Source: Callipepla californica brunnescens
Lineage: Eukaryota > Chordata > Aves > Galliformes > Odontophoridae
Length of the DNA: 64,000 nt
Direction of reading: 5' to 3'
NCBI GenBank assembly: GCA_023055505.1
Contig: JALIRH010000002.1
Span: forward strand, 20,542,937-20,606,936
Each line of letters opens with the position of its first letter. The stretch's first letter is position 1. The notes under the pieces were generated by a model, which was given only the letters and a program-made list of their open reading frames with translations, ran no database searches and was not told where the DNA came from. Shown piece after piece: positions 62,621-64,000 of this stretch. The translations under genes were made by a program, and so were the position numbers.

Positions 62621-64000
62621 AAACAACTTTCAGCGTCCTCCAGAAGTACTTAATCGGAGTTTCAAGAGGAAAAAAAGAAAAGGAAAAGAAAAAGGATAAT
62701 CCTCTGAAGCCACAGGACACAGTCAGCAAAACTCCTGTTGCATACCAGATGCAAATCAACACTTAACAGCTGACTGGTCCCTCTGACACAAGTTAAATAA
62801 GGGTGTCAATCTCCGACTGAATTGGCACCTATAAAGTCAGGTTCTAGTAGGTCTGAATGAGTAATAACACAGCAGAGGGGCACTTTGCAAAGCCAGCAAA
62901 TCCGTATTTTCCAAAGGAACAATTACTGTGACAACAAGGCATTTAAGAGGTTCAGAAAGAAACCTCAGCATCTCAGTGCTGTCATAAGCTGCACGGAAAA
63001 AAGAAAAAGCCAAACCCTATGACTTCAGAGCACAGACCCATACTTTTGCAGCTGATGGTTTCAAGAAGAGATCTCTGTTTATCGGTAATGACACAGTATA
63101 ACTCAGCCAGCTAGGTGACTTATCCCTGGACTTGCACAGTGGGTACTCATTTCCCTGGCTGCTTTATAAGGAAGGAAAAAAGAGCAAGCACAGCATAATT
63201 CCTGACTGCAGGCTTCTTTCAGTAAGAAAAGGCCGTGTTCCTCTGGTCACGGCACAGCAGCTACTGCAGCCCTATGCTACATGAGCACCCAGAAACTGCT
63301 GCAAGTAAATGGGCAGAGCTTTGGTGGCTAATTAACACAGTACTACGTGACAAAAAAGTTCTCACAACTTTTACTTCTTCTAATGCTGTTTATAGTCTTT
63401 TGATGACTGCTGTGGAAGTTGTATCGTTTCACACTTGGAGCGTTACAGCTCTTCCATTGGTCACTTCTACCTTGCATAGCCCTTAAGGGAATGGTAACAT
63501 ACATCAGATTCTTTCTCAATACCATCCACCGTGTACAGGGGACAGCACACTGAACATGCTGATTTAAAGTAAGATTTTCTGTGTGCCAGTTGAAAAATAA
63601 AAATCAAAGGAGTAGCTGCAGTGGTAATTATAGTAATCAAAATCTACACAGTAAGCAACTATTTAGACTTGCATTATCTGAGAATGATGTAATGCTATAT
63701 AAAATGTGGAGCTTGTATAAATATATTCTGCTTTCTAATGCAGCATGAGAATGAAGTATAATCTATCAAGAATTACAACTGAACATCCCACACCTGTCAT
63801 GCAAAGAGACCAAAACCAGTCAGACATTCAAAAAAGCAGTTCTTCCCCATACACATTTAGCTTCATTCTAAAAATCAACAAGAGGCAGTAAGACTGATAT
63901 CCAGATGCAAGCGAGACAGCCTCCTGAAATTCTGCAACACGGTTAGCATCAGAAACCTCCCAGGTGTGAAATGAGAAACTAATGGAGTTTGCTCGCGGTG

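Larger units (their letters stand above)
45717..64000 (-). other. SDC2: SDC2 intron 1 (at least 18.3 kb, runs off right edge)
   Basis: Everything to the right of the exon 2 acceptor. No minus-strand open frame with a start codon, hydrophobic signal peptide and in-phase donor could be matched to SDC2 exon 1, and there is no CpG island comparable to that of CPQ. The first intron of SDC2 is also very long in human. It contains two CR1 pieces (46690-46885 and 50965-51126), short palindromes and a GC-richer patch at 52190-52460. The other stretches (46.9-50.9 and 51.2-64.0 kb) show only short unsupported open frames. Confidence 0.8.

Noticed and set aside
1..64000. Endogenous retrovirus, CRISPR array, tRNA, rRNA or bacterial-type gene cluster
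   Set aside because: No long terminal repeats, retroviral domains, spacer-repeat arrays or tRNA-like folds were recognised on reading; the only clear mobile elements are CR1 LINE pieces.

Overview
This is vertebrate nuclear DNA, almost certainly from a bird and possibly a galliform such as chicken. It has single exons separated by long AT-rich introns. The only abundant interspersed repeat recognised is the CR1 LINE (14 copies or fragments, most of them 3'-end pieces), and I recognise no mammalian-type SINEs. No bacterial-type operons, CRISPR arrays, tRNA or rRNA genes were seen, and nothing I can call a retrovirus or LTR element.

Two genes are present, both on the minus strand and head-to-tail, so transcription runs from high to low coordinates. 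SDC2 (syndecan-2) occupies the right half. Its coding exons 2, 3, 4 and 5 lie at 45605-45716, 38572-38705, 37702-37837 and 36320-36483, with canonical splice sites and matching phases. A long 3' UTR probably runs down to about 34.2 kb. Exon 1 (signal peptide) was not found, so at least 18.3 kb at the right end of the window is SDC2 intron 1. CPQ (carboxypeptidase Q, also PGCP) occupies the left part. A CpG island at about 22.2-22.87 kb is its likely promoter and non-coding exon 1, and the first coding exon is at 3825-4281. The remaining CPQ exons, which carry the catalytic zinc site, lie beyond the left edge. SDC2 and CPQ are also adjacent and co-oriented in human 8q22.1, so this is conserved synteny.

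Layout: 1-3824 CPQ intron 2; 3825-4281 CPQ exon 2; 4282 to about 22.5 kb CPQ intron 1 with five CR1 copies; 22.2-22.9 kb CpG island; about 22.9-34.2 kb intergenic and CR1-rich (five copies); 34.2-36.5 kb SDC2 last exon; 36.5-45.7 kb SDC2 exons 4 to 2 and introns; 45.7-64 kb SDC2 intron 1.

The products are a cell-surface heparan sulfate proteoglycan (SDC2) and a secreted or lysosomal M28 metallopeptidase (CPQ). Nothing in the sequence says they work together, and their adjacency looks like inherited gene order. I found no convincing new biological system. The points most worth a second look are an extra Ser-Gly site in the syndecan-2 ectodomain, a GATA-containing inverted repeat beside the CPQ CpG island, three CR1 copies of one rearranged subfamily, a CR1 fragment joining an endonuclease domain to a 3' tail, and a few strong palindromes in non-coding DNA.
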